Shown here: positions 24,587 through 33,458 of the stretch, one piece after another
How the letters are laid out: each line of letters begins with the position of its first letter
Position numbering within the stretch: the stretch's first letter is position 1
Program-made: the position numbers and the translations under genes
The notes under the pieces: model-generated
Seen by the model: only the letters and a program-made list of their open reading frames with translations
Database searches by the model: none
What the model was told of the DNA's origin: nothing
Origin: Nocardia bovistercoris
GTDB taxonomy: Bacteria > Actinomycetota > Actinomycetes > Mycobacteriales > Mycobacteriaceae
NCBI RefSeq assembly: GCF_015674855.1
Contig: NZ_JADMLG010000006.1
Location: forward strand, 62,001 to 126,000
Direction: 5' to 3'
Length of the DNA: 64,000 nt

Positions 24587-25144
24587 TCAGGGTTGGCGTG
24601 GCTCGGTGGCGTTCAGGTGCCGCTCGATCCGTTGTTGGTTGTCGACCACCCGTAAGCACAGGTGCCGAAATCTCGCGAGCTCTTCGGGCGTGAATCCGAG
24701 GAAGACGGCCGCCATCGCTCGTTGCGTCGGCTCACGGAAGGATTCGAGCCAGGCGCGGCCGGTCTGGGTGATGTGGACCCGAACCGATCGACGGTCTCGT
24801 CGGTCCTGTCGCCGTTCCACCAGTTCGTCGCCTTCGAGCGTGTCGACCAGCCCGGTGATGTTGCGAGAACTCACCGCACAGGCACGAGCGAGCTCGCCCA
24901 CGCTGAGGCCGTCCTCGGCGATGCCGAGTCGAGCGAGCACATCGAGAGCGCCCGCGCTGAGCCCGCGACCCTGCGCTCCCCGTGCACGCATCCTGTCGAT
25001 GGCCTGCCAGGCCGAGCGAACCGCTGCCGCCGCCTCCAGCGTGGAAGTCTCCCCGTCTGCGGTGAAGGCGGCCATCGACGCCCGGACGTGCGGGTCGTAG
25101 AGGCCACCGTCCGCATCCTCGACCAAATTATGTACGTCCTTCAC
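24587..25144 (-). CDS. MarR family transcriptional regulator
   Basis: A 185-residue MarR regulator. The winged helix region is LSAGALDVLARLGIAEDGLSVGELARACAVSSRNITGLVDTLEGDELVERRQDRRDRRSVRVHIT, in the centre of the protein. The N-terminal 50 residues supply the dimer helices. The start is taken as the GTG at 25144, which lies inside a 17-bp palindrome; a TTG seven codons further in is also possible. The palindrome would make the gene autoregulated. A SnoaL-like gene follows 23 bp downstream. Confidence 0.87.
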   Translation of the reverse strand: MKDVHNLVEDADGGLYDPHVRASMAAFTADGETSTLEAAAAVRSAWQAIDRMRARGAQGRGLSAGALDVLARLGIAEDGLSVGELARACAVSSRNITGLVDTLEGDELVERRQDRRDRRSVRVHITQTGRAWLESFREPTQRAMAAVFLGFTPEELARFRHLCLRVVDNQQRIERHLNATEPRQP

Positions 25145-25153
25145 AATGAAGGA
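25137..25153. promoter_or_regulatory. 17-bp palindrome over MarR start
   Basis: TCCTTCACAATGAAGGA is a perfect palindrome around the central base triplet CAA. It covers the GTG start codon of the MarR gene (25142-25144), as expected for a self-repressing MarR site. Confidence 0.75.
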
Positions 25154-25182
25154 ACACTACACTCCGATCGCCTATCCGGCAC

Positions 25183-25797
25183 CTACCTCCGATCCCACTC
25201 CGGGCAGTCCGCGGGCCAAGGCTCACAAGGAGCGCGCGGATCGTCTCGATGCAGCGAGGCGATCCACCCGTCGTGCGCGCTCCCGGGTTGGACGAGGAGT
25301 TTACGAACCGTGCCTTCGAGCCGAAAACCCATATGCCACACCGTCCTACGGCTCGCCCAGTTACCCACCACCGCCTGCCAGTGCACGACCTCGATCCCGT
25401 GCGCGAACGCGTGGTCGAGCACCAAACCCACCGCCCGCCTCATGAGTCCCGCCCCGCGAGCGGCCGGATGCAGCCCGAACCCGATCGACGCGGTCCCCAC
25501 ACCGGTGGGCCGATAGTCGACGGTGCCGCAGAACCGCGCCCCGCCTCCCGACACCGACGCGGTGATCGCCCACGCCCGGCTCGAAGTCGGCCCGCCCTTC
25601 TCCCATTCGCGGGCCACATGCCTCAGATAATCCACCGCGTCTTGCGGTTCGTACGGACGCGGCACCGTCGTGTAACGCACCATCTCCACATCGCGGCACT
25701 GCTCGACCATCGCGTCCAGGTCACCCTCGCGATGAGCGCGAAGAACGACTGTGCCGTCGGTCAGGACAGGGACATCGTCGGGATATCGGAAGGCCAT
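25183..25797 (-). CDS. GNAT family N-acetyltransferase
   Basis: A 204-residue GNAT acetyltransferase of the RimJ/RimL type. It starts MAFRYPDDVPVLTDGTVVLRAHREGD, has the strand FCGTVDYRPTGVGTASIGFGLHPAARGAGLM around the acetyl-CoA loop (RGAGLMRRAVGL), and ends with VVGNWASRRTVWHMGFRLEGTVRKL, the family C-terminal motif. The ATG at 25797 has a TGAGG before it. It transfers acetyl from acetyl-CoA, most likely to an N-terminal Ala/Ser or a small molecule. The 780 bp upstream have no recognisable gene. Confidence 0.87.
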   Translation of the reverse strand: MAFRYPDDVPVLTDGTVVLRAHREGDLDAMVEQCRDVEMVRYTTVPRPYEPQDAVDYLRHVAREWEKGGPTSSRAWAITASVSGGGARFCGTVDYRPTGVGTASIGFGLHPAARGAGLMRRAVGLVLDHAFAHGIEVVHWQAVVGNWASRRTVWHMGFRLEGTVRKLLVQPGSAHDGWIASLHRDDPRAPCEPWPADCPEWDRR

Positions 25798-26575
25798 GGC
25801 CTCAGAACAACAGGAACCGTCCTTCGAGGCAATCGAATTCCGCGGGCAGCAACCAATCGCGAACCCACTCGTGAGTCGTCGTTCGGCACCGTGGGCGGTC
25901 CCGATGGCGACACCGGAGATCTCTCCCGCGGTCGCCGACGGCCGTATCGATGCCGGGATCACCCGCGGTGAACAGCCGGGCATGGCGTGCGCCGATTCCT
26001 GCTGCTGCGGCAGCGCGTCGGGGTCCAGCCGGCGCAACATCATCGGCCGGCCGAGCACCCGGAGATCGAGATCGCCGATGCGGCCGCGTATCCGCTGCGA
26101 CTGCCCGACCGCGCGGCCAACCCCGTGATCCACGATCAGCTGTCCGCACTGTTCCGCGACATCCGGACGATTCCCCGATTCCGCTCGCCCGCAGTCTCTT
26201 TCGACCTGTCTCAGCGCGACCTCCGCGATGGGCTCACCCTCGCCCCGGCCGGTGAAGCCGCAGTCACCACACAACCGGCCAGTCTCACCTGGCACCCGCT
26301 ACGGGGCGCGCCCACCTTGACAATCCACCTGGTCCTCCCGCGCGTGCAGCCACCGCGACACCGCAGAATCCGTACCCTCGCCAGAACCCTGGCACACGAG
26401 TCGCACTGGCTGCCCCGGACCGACGCACCTGAAGTCGAGCGAGCCGGACGCCCGCGGTGGCGACGCCGAAGAGCTCACGCCCCGGCGAACTTCGCGGTGA
26501 TGACGACGGAGGTCTGGCTGAATATCCGACACGACCTCGCCACACCGGCGGATCGTCGGAGCGCGATCCAGCGGA
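25798..26575. other. 778 bp without a recognisable gene
   Basis: Lies between two GNAT genes. Open frames exist on both strands because of the high GC, the longest being plus-strand 25987-26667, but none gives a protein with a recognisable domain, a good start or a balanced composition. It may be a degraded gene. I can support no feature within it. Confidence 0.4.
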
Positions 26576-27115
26576 TCAGTCCGGCCATTGAGCCACATAG
26601 ATCCAGTCGTCGCCGTCGTAGCCGGGTCCGTCCAGATGCGCCGCTCGGGCCAGGCCTACCCGGGTGACCAACCGTTGGGATGCGAGGTTGTCCGGGCGGA
26701 TTCTGGCTGTCAACGGCATGTGTGGAAGGTGTCGGGATACCCAGGAGACGACAGCGGTGGTGGCTTCGGTGGCGTACCCGTGCCCCCACGCCGAAGGGGC
26801 GAAACGGCAGAACAGGTTGAGCACCGATTTTTCGGCGAGGTCCATGGGTTTGATGCCGCAGAATCCCAGCGCGCGGTTCTGTCCGTGCAGGCGCACGACC
26901 CAATACCCGTATCCGTGGCGCTGCCATTGATCGTTCCAGCGGGCGTAGAGCCGTTGTGCTTGCGCTCGCTCGGTGAGCGCGTCGGAAGGATTGTGAACGC
27001 AGGTCAGCGGATCGTTGTGGATGGTGAAGATGGCGTCGACATCATCGACGGTCGGTCGGTGCAACGACAATCGCGCGGTCGGCAAGTGCTCTGTCGGCGT
27101 CCGCGGCGCACCCAT
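26576..27115 (-). CDS. GNAT family N-acetyltransferase
   Basis: A 179-residue RimJ/RimL-like GNAT. It begins with TARLSLHRPTVDDVDAIFTIHNDP, carries GFCGIKPMDLAEKSVLNLFCRFAPSAWGHGYATEA across the acetyl-CoA loop, and ends with IRPDNLASQRLVTRVGL, the typical late motif. It acetylates an amino group; the target is unknown. The ATG at 27115 fits the family start, although no strong ribosome site is seen. Confidence 0.87.
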   Translation of the reverse strand: MGAPRTPTEHLPTARLSLHRPTVDDVDAIFTIHNDPLTCVHNPSDALTERAQAQRLYARWNDQWQRHGYGYWVVRLHGQNRALGFCGIKPMDLAEKSVLNLFCRFAPSAWGHGYATEATTAVVSWVSRHLPHMPLTARIRPDNLASQRLVTRVGLARAAHLDGPGYDGDDWIYVAQWPD

Positions 27116-27221
27116 GCCGAAATCGTAACCCCGCGACCGTGAACCGCTTCAGCTGCGGTGGTTGCCCTGGTCGAGAAGGCATGGATCGGTAGGCTGACAC
27201 CCGAGTAGTCGCCCGCCTTCG

Positions 27222-27947
27222 TCACCAGGGCACGACCCCCGCGTCGTCGAAGAACCCGCCGCTCGGACCGTCGTCGGGGAGGGTGGCGAGGTGGATCGCG
27301 ATCGCCGCGCCTTGCGCGGGAGTGCGGAAACCGCGGAAGCCGTTGAGGTCGGTCGCGCAGTATCCGGGGCAGCCCGCGTTGATCAGGATGTTCGTGTCGT
27401 GGAGTTCCTTCGCGTACTGGATGGTGACGGCGTTGAGGAACGATTTCGACGGCGAGTACGCGGCGGAGATCGGGCCGGTTTCGTGGCCGGGCGTGGACTG
27501 CCGAGTGAGTGAGCCGACGGTGCTGGACATGTTCACGATCCGCGGCGAGGCCGAGCGGTGCAGCAGCGGGAGCATCGCGTTGGTCACTCGGATGACGCCG
27601 ATCACGTTGGTTTCCACGGCATTTCGCACCGTCGCCGGGTCGACCTCGGTCGGCGCCTGCGGTGCGCTGCCGGTGATTCCGGCGTTGTTGACCAGTACGT
27701 CGAGGCGTCCCGCACGGTCGTCGATCATGCGGGCGGCGGCGGTCACGCTCGCGTCGTCGGTGACGTCGAGCGGCACCCCGAATGCGTTTACCCCGGCGGC
27801 ACACAGCTTCCCCACCGCTTCCTCGCGACGCTTCTCGTCTCGGGCGCCGACCCCGATCGTCCAGCCGAGGGCTCCCAGACCGGCCGCGATCTCGTACCCG
27901 ATACCTTTGTTCGCGCCGGTCACCAGCGCGATCGTGTTTTCGCTCAT
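27222..27947 (-). CDS. short-chain dehydrogenase/reductase
   Basis: A 241-residue SDR. The NAD(P)-binding TGANKGIGYEIAAGLGALG occupies about residues 10-28, NNAG lies near residue 87, the catalytic Ser is in MSSTVGSL, and YSPSK supplies Tyr and Lys. The TGANKGIG type resembles the carbonyl-reductase-like SDRs that use NADPH. The ATG at 27947 is chosen; an ATG three codons upstream is possible. The gene is divergent from a LysR gene at 28043, with a LysR box between, so it is probably the regulated target. Substrate unknown. Confidence 0.9.
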   Translation of the reverse strand: MSENTIALVTGANKGIGYEIAAGLGALGWTIGVGARDEKRREEAVGKLCAAGVNAFGVPLDVTDDASVTAAARMIDDRAGRLDVLVNNAGITGSAPQAPTEVDPATVRNAVETNVIGVIRVTNAMLPLLHRSASPRIVNMSSTVGSLTRQSTPGHETGPISAAYSPSKSFLNAVTIQYAKELHDTNILINAGCPGYCATDLNGFRGFRTPAQGAAIAIHLATLPDDGPSGGFFDDAGVVPW

Positions 27948-28004
27948 GCGATCCATCCTGTTCCCGGATACCGGGCAAGCTCCAACACCGATCGGGTGGG
28001 CGGC

Positions 28005-28021
28005 GATACCCCACGAGTATC
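28005..28021. promoter_or_regulatory. LysR box between SDR and LysR genes
   Basis: GATACCCCACGAGTATC has 5-bp perfect arms GATAC and GTATC around 7 bases. It matches the T-N11-A form of LysR sites and lies 22 bp before the LysR start and 58 bp before the SDR start. Confidence 0.7.
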
Positions 28022-28042
28022 GACCCTGGGTAGAGTGGTGGC

Positions 28043-28882
28043 GTGGAGACGCGAGAGCTTCGGTACTTCGTCGCGGTGGCCGAGGAATTGCATTTCGGGC
28101 GAGCCGCGCGGCGACTCGGCATCGCGCAACCCCCGCTGTCACGGGCCATCAGCAGGCTCGAACGACGCCTCGGGACAACCCTTCTCGAACGCACCAGCCG
28201 CGGGGTGACCCTCACCGCCCCCGGATCCGTGCTGCTGCGGGAAGGTTCGGCCGCGCTGGCCGCGGTCGAGGCCGCCGAACACCGCACCCGCCGCGCCGCC
28301 ACCGGTCACCCCGGCGTGGTCCTTGCCACGAAAGCGGGCGCGACCGGCGAGCTCCTGGCGAAACTGCTCGACGCCTACGCCGCCGAACCCGATGCGGTCA
28401 CCGTCGATGTCCTGCTCTGCGGGCCAGGTGAACAGGAACGGCTGTTGCGCGAAGGGCGAGCCGACGTCGCGCTGCTGCACCGGCCGTTCGACTCGACGAC
28501 CGGGTTCGACACCGAGGAACTCCGCACCGAGAGACAGGTCGCGGTCCTGCCAGCGGGCCATCCCTTCGCGGGCCGAGACAGTGTGCGGATGGCCGATGTC
28601 GCCGCGCTGCCGAACCTGCCGATGCCGCGCTGGCCCCACCCCGACGGCGGATACCCCGACGGCCCCGGCCCGCAGGTCCGCGACCACACCCAGCTACTCC
28701 AGATGATCGCCTTGGGCCGAGCGTGCGCGGTCATGCCCGAGTCGTGCCGAATCCACCTGCGCGACGAACACGCCACCGTGCCCGTACTCGACGCACCGAC
28801 GGTCACGACGGTCATCGCCTGGCCCGCCCACAGCCGATCCCGAGCCGTCGCCGACCTCATCGGGACCGCGACACGCCTCTAA
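28043..28882 (+). CDS. LysR family transcriptional regulator
   Basis: A 279-residue LysR regulator starting with a GTG. The helix-turn-helix is at residues 1-60 (METRELRYFVAVAEELHFGRAARRLGIAQPPLSRAISRLERRLGTTLLER, read in pieces). The effector domain begins near residue 92 and ends with a short IAWPAHSRSRAVADLIG. It is divergent from the SDR gene, which it probably regulates through the box at 28005-28021. The effector is unknown. Confidence 0.92.
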   Translation: METRELRYFVAVAEELHFGRAARRLGIAQPPLSRAISRLERRLGTTLLERTSRGVTLTAPGSVLLREGSAALAAVEAAEHRTRRAATGHPGVVLATKAGATGELLAKLLDAYAAEPDAVTVDVLLCGPGEQERLLREGRADVALLHRPFDSTTGFDTEELRTERQVAVLPAGHPFAGRDSVRMADVAALPNLPMPRWPHPDGGYPDGPGPQVRDHTQLLQMIALGRACAVMPESCRIHLRDEHATVPVLDAPTVTTVIAWPAHSRSRAVADLIGTATRL

Positions 28883-28934
28883 CCGCAACGGCACCGGCCG
28901 CAGGTCCTCTTGGCTGCCCGAGGTGTTCGGGTCG

Positions 28935-29579
28935 TCAGCTCGGCTCGATCGTGAGGACGCTGCGCCGGTGGCTGCTCAGCGCCGCTACGTGATCGGCCAG
29001 ATTGGACATCTCGATCAGCGAGCGACCGTGGTTCATGCGGTCACGTAGGACGGCCTCGGTTCGCTCGAGGTTCTGCGCTTGTTCGACGCAAGCCTCGAGT
29101 CGTGCCCGCGGCGCGCAGATGATGCCGTCGTCATCGGCCATGACGATATCGCCCGGCGCGACCGGCACGCCGCCGAGACAGATCTGTCGGCCGACGTCGG
29201 GCGCGACGTCGGATCGTCCGGCGTTGGGTACCGTTCCGCGTGCCCACAGTGCGAACTCCGGCGGCAGACCACGGCGGTCCCGGATGAATCCGTCGACGAC
29301 GATTCCGGCGAGACCTCGACGGTGTGCCTCGGCCGCGAACAACTCACCCAGCACCGCGAGTCGAGAACCGTTGGTTTGCACGACTATCACCGCACCGGGG
29401 GCGGCCCGAGCGATAGCCCACAGGGTGGAGAGAACCTCGCCGTCGGCGATCACCGTGTATGCCGGGCCGCAGATTCGCGCGTTGGCGGTCATCGGTCGAA
29501 TCGCCGGGTCGGCGACGGGCAGCGACTCGTCGATATCGCACAGGGCGCTTACCGGCAATCGTGAGAACGCGTATGTCAT
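28935..29579 (-). CDS. RraA/HMG-aldolase family protein
   Basis: A 214-residue protein of the RraA-like fold group (formerly annotated as dimethylmenaquinone methyltransferase). The signature GIVVDGFIRDRRGL lies in the middle and the metal-site motif MADDDGIICAP near residue 160. Members include 4-hydroxy-4-methyl-2-oxoglutarate aldolase/oxaloacetate decarboxylase and the RNase E inhibitor RraA. Since no typical ring-cleavage genes adjoin, the role is open. The ATG at 29579 has GGAAG about 10 bases upstream and begins at the family N-terminus, so the longer frame is rejected. Confidence 0.83.
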   Translation of the reverse strand: MTYAFSRLPVSALCDIDESLPVADPAIRPMTANARICGPAYTVIADGEVLSTLWAIARAAPGAVIVVQTNGSRLAVLGELFAAEAHRRGLAGIVVDGFIRDRRGLPPEFALWARGTVPNAGRSDVAPDVGRQICLGGVPVAPGDIVMADDDGIICAPRARLEACVEQAQNLERTEAVLRDRMNHGRSLIEMSNLADHVAALSSHRRSVLTIEPS

Positions 29580-29711
29580 GTGGTGAACCTGCTTCCTACC
29601 TGATACTCCGCTACATGGGACCGACCGCGCCGCGGCCTCTTCCGGAAGTATGTCGACGAGCGCCGTGCCCGGAATCGATGCCCGATGTGAGGCCGAGCAC
29701 GACACCGGAAC

Positions 29712-30152
29712 TCACTCCAGGGTGGCGGCGAAGTGATGCGCCGCGATCTGGAAGTGGTGGCGCATGTAGAGGCGATGCGCCGCGGCACGTTCGGTTCCGA
29801 CTCCCGAATCCAAGTGGATCGCTTCGCAGTCGAGTACGCGGGCTTGCGCGTCGACCCAATCCATGAGTGCCTCGCCGTATCCTCTGCCACGCTGATGGGC
29901 CACGGTGGCGAGATCGTCGATATAGAGATGATGGCCCCACGCCGTGGACCATCCCTCGCGGAAACCGAGCACCGCGACGGCGGAGTCGACATCGTCGGCG
30001 AACGCCCCGACGATGCGGTACCCCAGCGGACGCAGCGATGTATCGACGAAGTCCGCGAGAGCGTCGACCGTAGCCCACCGCGGCCGCAGCTCGAGCAACG
30101 CCGAGGCAGCCAGTTTCGTTTCGTGTGCGGCGATTTCGCGTATCTTGCTCAT
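29712..30152 (-). CDS. GNAT family N-acetyltransferase
   Basis: A 146-residue GNAT. The core is GHHLYIDDLATVAHQRGRGYGEALMDWVDAQARVLDCEAIHLDSG, where RGRGYG is the acetyl-CoA pyrophosphate loop, followed by ERAAAHRLYMRHHFQIAAHHF, the typical C-terminal strand. The ATG at 30152 is chosen because it begins the first conserved helix. The gene lies upstream of the RraA gene on the same strand with 132 bp between. Acceptor unknown. Confidence 0.86.
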   Translation of the reverse strand: MSKIREIAAHETKLAASALLELRPRWATVDALADFVDTSLRPLGYRIVGAFADDVDSAVAVLGFREGWSTAWGHHLYIDDLATVAHQRGRGYGEALMDWVDAQARVLDCEAIHLDSGVGTERAAAHRLYMRHHFQIAAHHFAATLE

Positions 30153-30207
30153 CGCCGTGACTGTAGCGACGGTGGTGACGGCGCTGAATAGCCATTCGCC
30201 GCCGATT

Positions 30208-30486
30208 TCAGCAGACCACCCGACGCACCGGCGACATGAAGCCGAGGGCCCGTGGTGCCCGGCCACGAACCGCTGATGTAGCTCCACAGTGTCGCCTACC
30301 GACCGCTCTTCGGCGGCCGGAGACCGATCCCGACAAGTCAGTGCGGGGGACGCCGAGTGAGGTGAGCGTGGCAAAGGCGGCAAAGATGCCGAGGACGAGC
30401 GCGGCCACCGCCGCATTGTTGGATCCGCAGGTCGGCGGTGGCGTGCGGTGACGTAGCCACTGCTCGGGTGGCGAGGAATCGGACAT
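30208..30486 (-). pseudogene. truncated DUF4190-like membrane protein
   Basis: A 92-residue frame starting MSDSSPPEQWLRHRTPPPT, followed by NNAAVAALVLGIFAAFATLTSLGVP. The Pro-rich head and first helix are typical of DUF4190 membrane proteins, but the second helix is replaced by Arg-rich sequence (SGRRRAVGRRHCG) before an early end. It could be a short degenerate gene. I rate the DUF4190 resemblance as moderate. Confidence 0.38.
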
Positions 30487-30615
30487 CCGTCGATGGGACC
30501 ACGCCCCTGGTCGAGAAGAAGGTGACGTAGGGCGGCCAGGGCAGGATGAGCCGCCGGCTTCGCTGGAGAGGGCCGATTCCCTCTCCGCCGCAATGAAACC
30601 GAGTAATATCAGCGT

Positions 30616-31350
30616 TTGAACTGGAGATCCCGGACGGATGCCATCGGAGCCGGATTGAAACCCGAGCGGGGTCGCACGCGATCGAGTCTGCGACTCGAAC
30701 GGATGTTCTGCCGATCGCTGGTCGTCCTTATCGGTGTGAGTGTGATCGTGTCCGCACTCACCGTCGCCGCCGCTCCCTACCGTCAGACGCGGCAGTTCCA
30801 CCAAGCTCTGCGTTGCGAGCAAGCCGGTGGCGCCTGCTTCACCGAGGAGATCGTCTCCATCACTGAGCGGAAGACCTTCGAGTACAGCGACGACAGCACC
30901 GCTTACGCGCTCACCTGGCAACGCAGTGATGGTTCAAGCCAATCCCATGATGTGCGCGCGGGTATCCATGCCAAGGCCCGAGTGGGCCTGCACGCGCGGA
31001 TCGAACGGTGGCACGATCAGACAGTCGGTATCACGGTGGAAGACCAGTCGGAGACGTTCTTGCCCGGTCAAGCCGGACTTCTCGGTCTCTGGTTGTGGCT
31101 GGCCTACTTCGGTCTCGGAATCACACTGTGGGGTCTTTTCGGTTGGTGGGACGGGTTGTTGTCTCTCTACGGTCGGGCGTTCCTATGGTGTCTCATCGGC
31201 GCCCTACCCTTCTGCTTCCTGGCACCCAGAGTGTTGGCCCACGGGGTACAGTTCGATCCCGGATTCATTCTCATGGTCGTCTTCGCCTGCTTCTTCGCCC
31301 TGGTCGGTGCCACAGGGCTGGTCTCGTTACTGGACCGGGAGCAATGGTAA
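30616..31350 (+). CDS. membrane protein of unknown function
   Basis: About 244 residues from a TTG at 30616; an ATG at 30703 (MFCRSLVVLIGVSVIV) is also possible and would place the first helix at the start. After that helix comes an outer or periplasmic domain of about 90 residues (RQTRQFHQALRCEQAGGACFTEEIVSITERKTFEYSD), then three helices, including WLAYFGLGITLWGLFGWW and ILMVVFACFFALVGATGLV. Two Cys in the loop could pair. The pattern recurs in Streptomyces and Nocardia proteins of unknown function. Its GC content is lower than that of the surrounding genes. I cannot assign a role. Confidence 0.6.
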   Translation: MNWRSRTDAIGAGLKPERGRTRSSLRLERMFCRSLVVLIGVSVIVSALTVAAAPYRQTRQFHQALRCEQAGGACFTEEIVSITERKTFEYSDDSTAYALTWQRSDGSSQSHDVRAGIHAKARVGLHARIERWHDQTVGITVEDQSETFLPGQAGLLGLWLWLAYFGLGITLWGLFGWWDGLLSLYGRAFLWCLIGALPFCFLAPRVLAHGVQFDPGFILMVVFACFFALVGATGLVSLLDREQW

Positions 31351-31534
31351 CGCTGAATCGTGGAGCCTTTCGGCCATCCCGCAGCGACAGGGCTCATTGC
31401 CAGGTAAGGCCGGTACAGACCGACAGCGCGAGGCTGCAACCGGCGTCTGCGATCCGTTCCCCATCCGGCCCAGCACAGCCCGACATCGTCGAGAATCCAA
31501 CGAAACCATCCCAACCCGACGCGATCCCATCTGT

Positions 31535-32187
31535 TCACGACTGTCGAGGTGCCGGTAAGGGTCGTGTCACCAGGTACATGAAGACCTTGTACTGAGGCTC
31601 CGATTCCGCCTGCTCCGCCGCCTTGGGGCGGGCGTCGGAGTGGGACCGCACGAAGAGGTGGTGGACCGGATATCGCGTTCAGGGCCTCGGATGCCACGGC
31701 CCCGGGACACGATCGCTGTTCGGCTCATGACCAGGTAGAGGTGGAGAAGATCGTCACGCAACCGCTCCCACTCGTCCTGATACCGCGCGATCTGTCGTCG
31801 TCTCAGGCCGAACGAGTAGGTCGAGGAGGGCTTCGCGCCGATCGGGGCCCACCGCGACGGAGCCCCCCAGCGCGGACGGTAGAGATACTCCGCGACCTCG
31901 ACCAGTTGCCGTTCGATGTCGGCGCGGCCTCGCAGGAGTCCGGCTGTGGCCTCGCACCAGCGTTCGGCGTCGGAAGCCGCCGCCCTGATCACATCGGCCT
32001 CACCGATGTAGAACAGCAGCAGATCGCGCCGGCTGTCATCGACGGCGCAGTCACGATCCGCGTGGTACCGGGAGAATGCGGCGACCTCCGCCCCCACGGC
32101 CCAACAGGAGATCGAGGGAGCCGGGCCGGGCAGGCGCAGCCAGGAAACAGACACGTATCGGATGTTCTTCATGGCGTTTTCACTCAT
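31535..32187 (-). pseudogene. frameshifted gene of unknown function
   Basis: The first about 170 codons from ATG at 32187 (MSENAMKNIRYVSVSWLRLPG onward) read well up to SRGRGIRGPERD. After that, the frame turns into low-complexity sequence ending at 31567. In another frame the sequence continues naturally as YPVHHLFVRSHSDARPK, then AESEPQYKVFMYLVTRPL, and stops at 31535-31537. That second frame has a TGA at 31679-31681, so the break must lie between about 31660 and 31678. The intact protein would be about 215 residues. The region is less GC-rich than its surroundings. Function is unknown. A sequencing error is an alternative explanation. Confidence 0.55.
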
Positions 32188-32505
32188 TAGCCCACCCCGA
32201 CCGGCAGAAGAGATACTTCTTCCTTTGTACCCGGGCGGATCGTAGGCGCGCTGCCATGTCAACGGGATGCGACATGAACACTGTTCGGGGCGAACTCCGC
32301 CGCGCGAAGTCGACCGCGGACACACCACGGATCGACAGCACCCGGACCGATCATCGTGGTCCTCACGCGCTCCGGCTCGTTGTCCACCAGCGTCCAGCAG
32401 TCGACGTTTTCACGATCGCATCCGCGATCAGAGTGGACCTCTGCCCGATTTCCACCAGTGCGAAGGTGTCCGAGCTCAGTACCTCACCCGGGGTGGGTGT
32501 CCTGA
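32188..32505. other. intergenic, possible gene remnant
   Basis: About 320 bp with no confident gene. A minus-strand frame (32363-32587) ends VEIGQRSTLIADAIVKTSTAGRWW, which could be a remnant of a coding sequence, but it lacks a start and any identifiable domain. Confidence 0.35.
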
Positions 32506-32639
32506 CTCGATGAATCTGGCCAAGTCGCTGTCTCCTGACGTTGGGATTGGCCAGATGCTTTGAGTCGCGAGAAGCTTCGTCGCTCAATGAATCTGGCCAA
32601 TGTGGAAGTCATTGGTTGGAGTGTCGGAAGCTGTGGCCG

Positions 32640-33443
32640 CTATTGTTTGGTGGCCGTCAGCACTTCCAGGGTGACGGGTTCGGTGAACTGTCCGGCCGGG
32701 TCGATCGCGAGCAATGTGTCGGTGACTTCTTGTTCGAAGGCTGAGCGGCTGTCGCCGAGCAGTCTGCGAAGCGGCATCGAGGTCGAGTAGAGGTAGCCGA
32801 TGGCCTGCTCGATCGTCCAGGTCCGGGTGAATTGGTAGGCCCGCTGCTGCACCTGCCGGAACGCAGAGCGCGCCAGTATCGCCTGGTGCGACTCGCCGCC
32901 GTCGGGCAGGTCCGGGACGCTGGCCTGCCAGTCGGGCGGCAGGAACCGCTGCTGAACGTCCTCGATGGCTTGCTGCCATGTCGTCGCCGACCGGACCAGG
33001 CAACTATCGTTGGCGATCACGAGGCCGCCGTGATCGTCGACCATGCCGTCCAGAGCGGTCAGGACGTGCTCGCGGTCCATCCAATGGAACGAGCGGCCCA
33101 TGGTCACCAGATCGAAGCGTCCGAGCTCGCCGGGCAGGTCCGCCGAACTGCCCCGTGCCCAAGTGACGTTGGTGATGTGGGCCGCCTGTGCTCGCCCAGC
33201 CGCTTCGGTCAGCATCTCGGGTTCGGGGTCGATGCCGATGGCTGCGGCGACGTGGGCTGCGAGCCGCAGTGTCAGCTGGCCGGTTCCGCAGCCCAAATCG
33301 AGCAATCGTCCGGTGCCGTCGAGGTGGAACCGAGCAACGAGGTCGGTGAAGAACACATCCGGATAGCCGGGCCGGTAGCGCGCATAGTGCCAGGCAGTTC
33401 CTGCGAAAGGGGTGCGGCTGGATTCGTCGAGCGAATGGGTCAC
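32640..33443 (-). CDS. class I SAM-dependent methyltransferase
   Basis: A 267-residue methyltransferase. Near the start it has WHYARYRPGYPDVFFTDL, then the SAM motif LLDLGCGTGQLTLRLA at about residues 47-62, the acidic GIDPEPEML and GRSFHWMDREHVL in the catalytic region. It resembles the UbiE/Coq5-like and trans-aconitate-like small-molecule methyltransferases. The gene sits inside the repeat-bracketed region at 32506-33994 and is intact, while its upstream neighbour is broken, so it may be cargo. Substrate unknown. The ATG at 33443 begins the family motif. Confidence 0.85.
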   Translation of the reverse strand: MTHSLDESSRTPFAGTAWHYARYRPGYPDVFFTDLVARFHLDGTGRLLDLGCGTGQLTLRLAAHVAAAIGIDPEPEMLTEAAGRAQAAHITNVTWARGSSADLPGELGRFDLVTMGRSFHWMDREHVLTALDGMVDDHGGLVIANDSCLVRSATTWQQAIEDVQQRFLPPDWQASVPDLPDGGESHQAILARSAFRQVQQRAYQFTRTWTIEQAIGYLYSTSMPLRRLLGDSRSAFEQEVTDTLLAIDPAGQFTEPVTLEVLTATKQ

Positions 33444-33458
33444 GGTATCTCCTGCTAT

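Noticed and set aside
25987..26667. 226-residue plus-strand frame in the gene desert
   Set aside because: It has no recognisable domain, an Arg/Pro-heavy composition and no ribosome site, and it overlaps a GNAT gene on the other strand.
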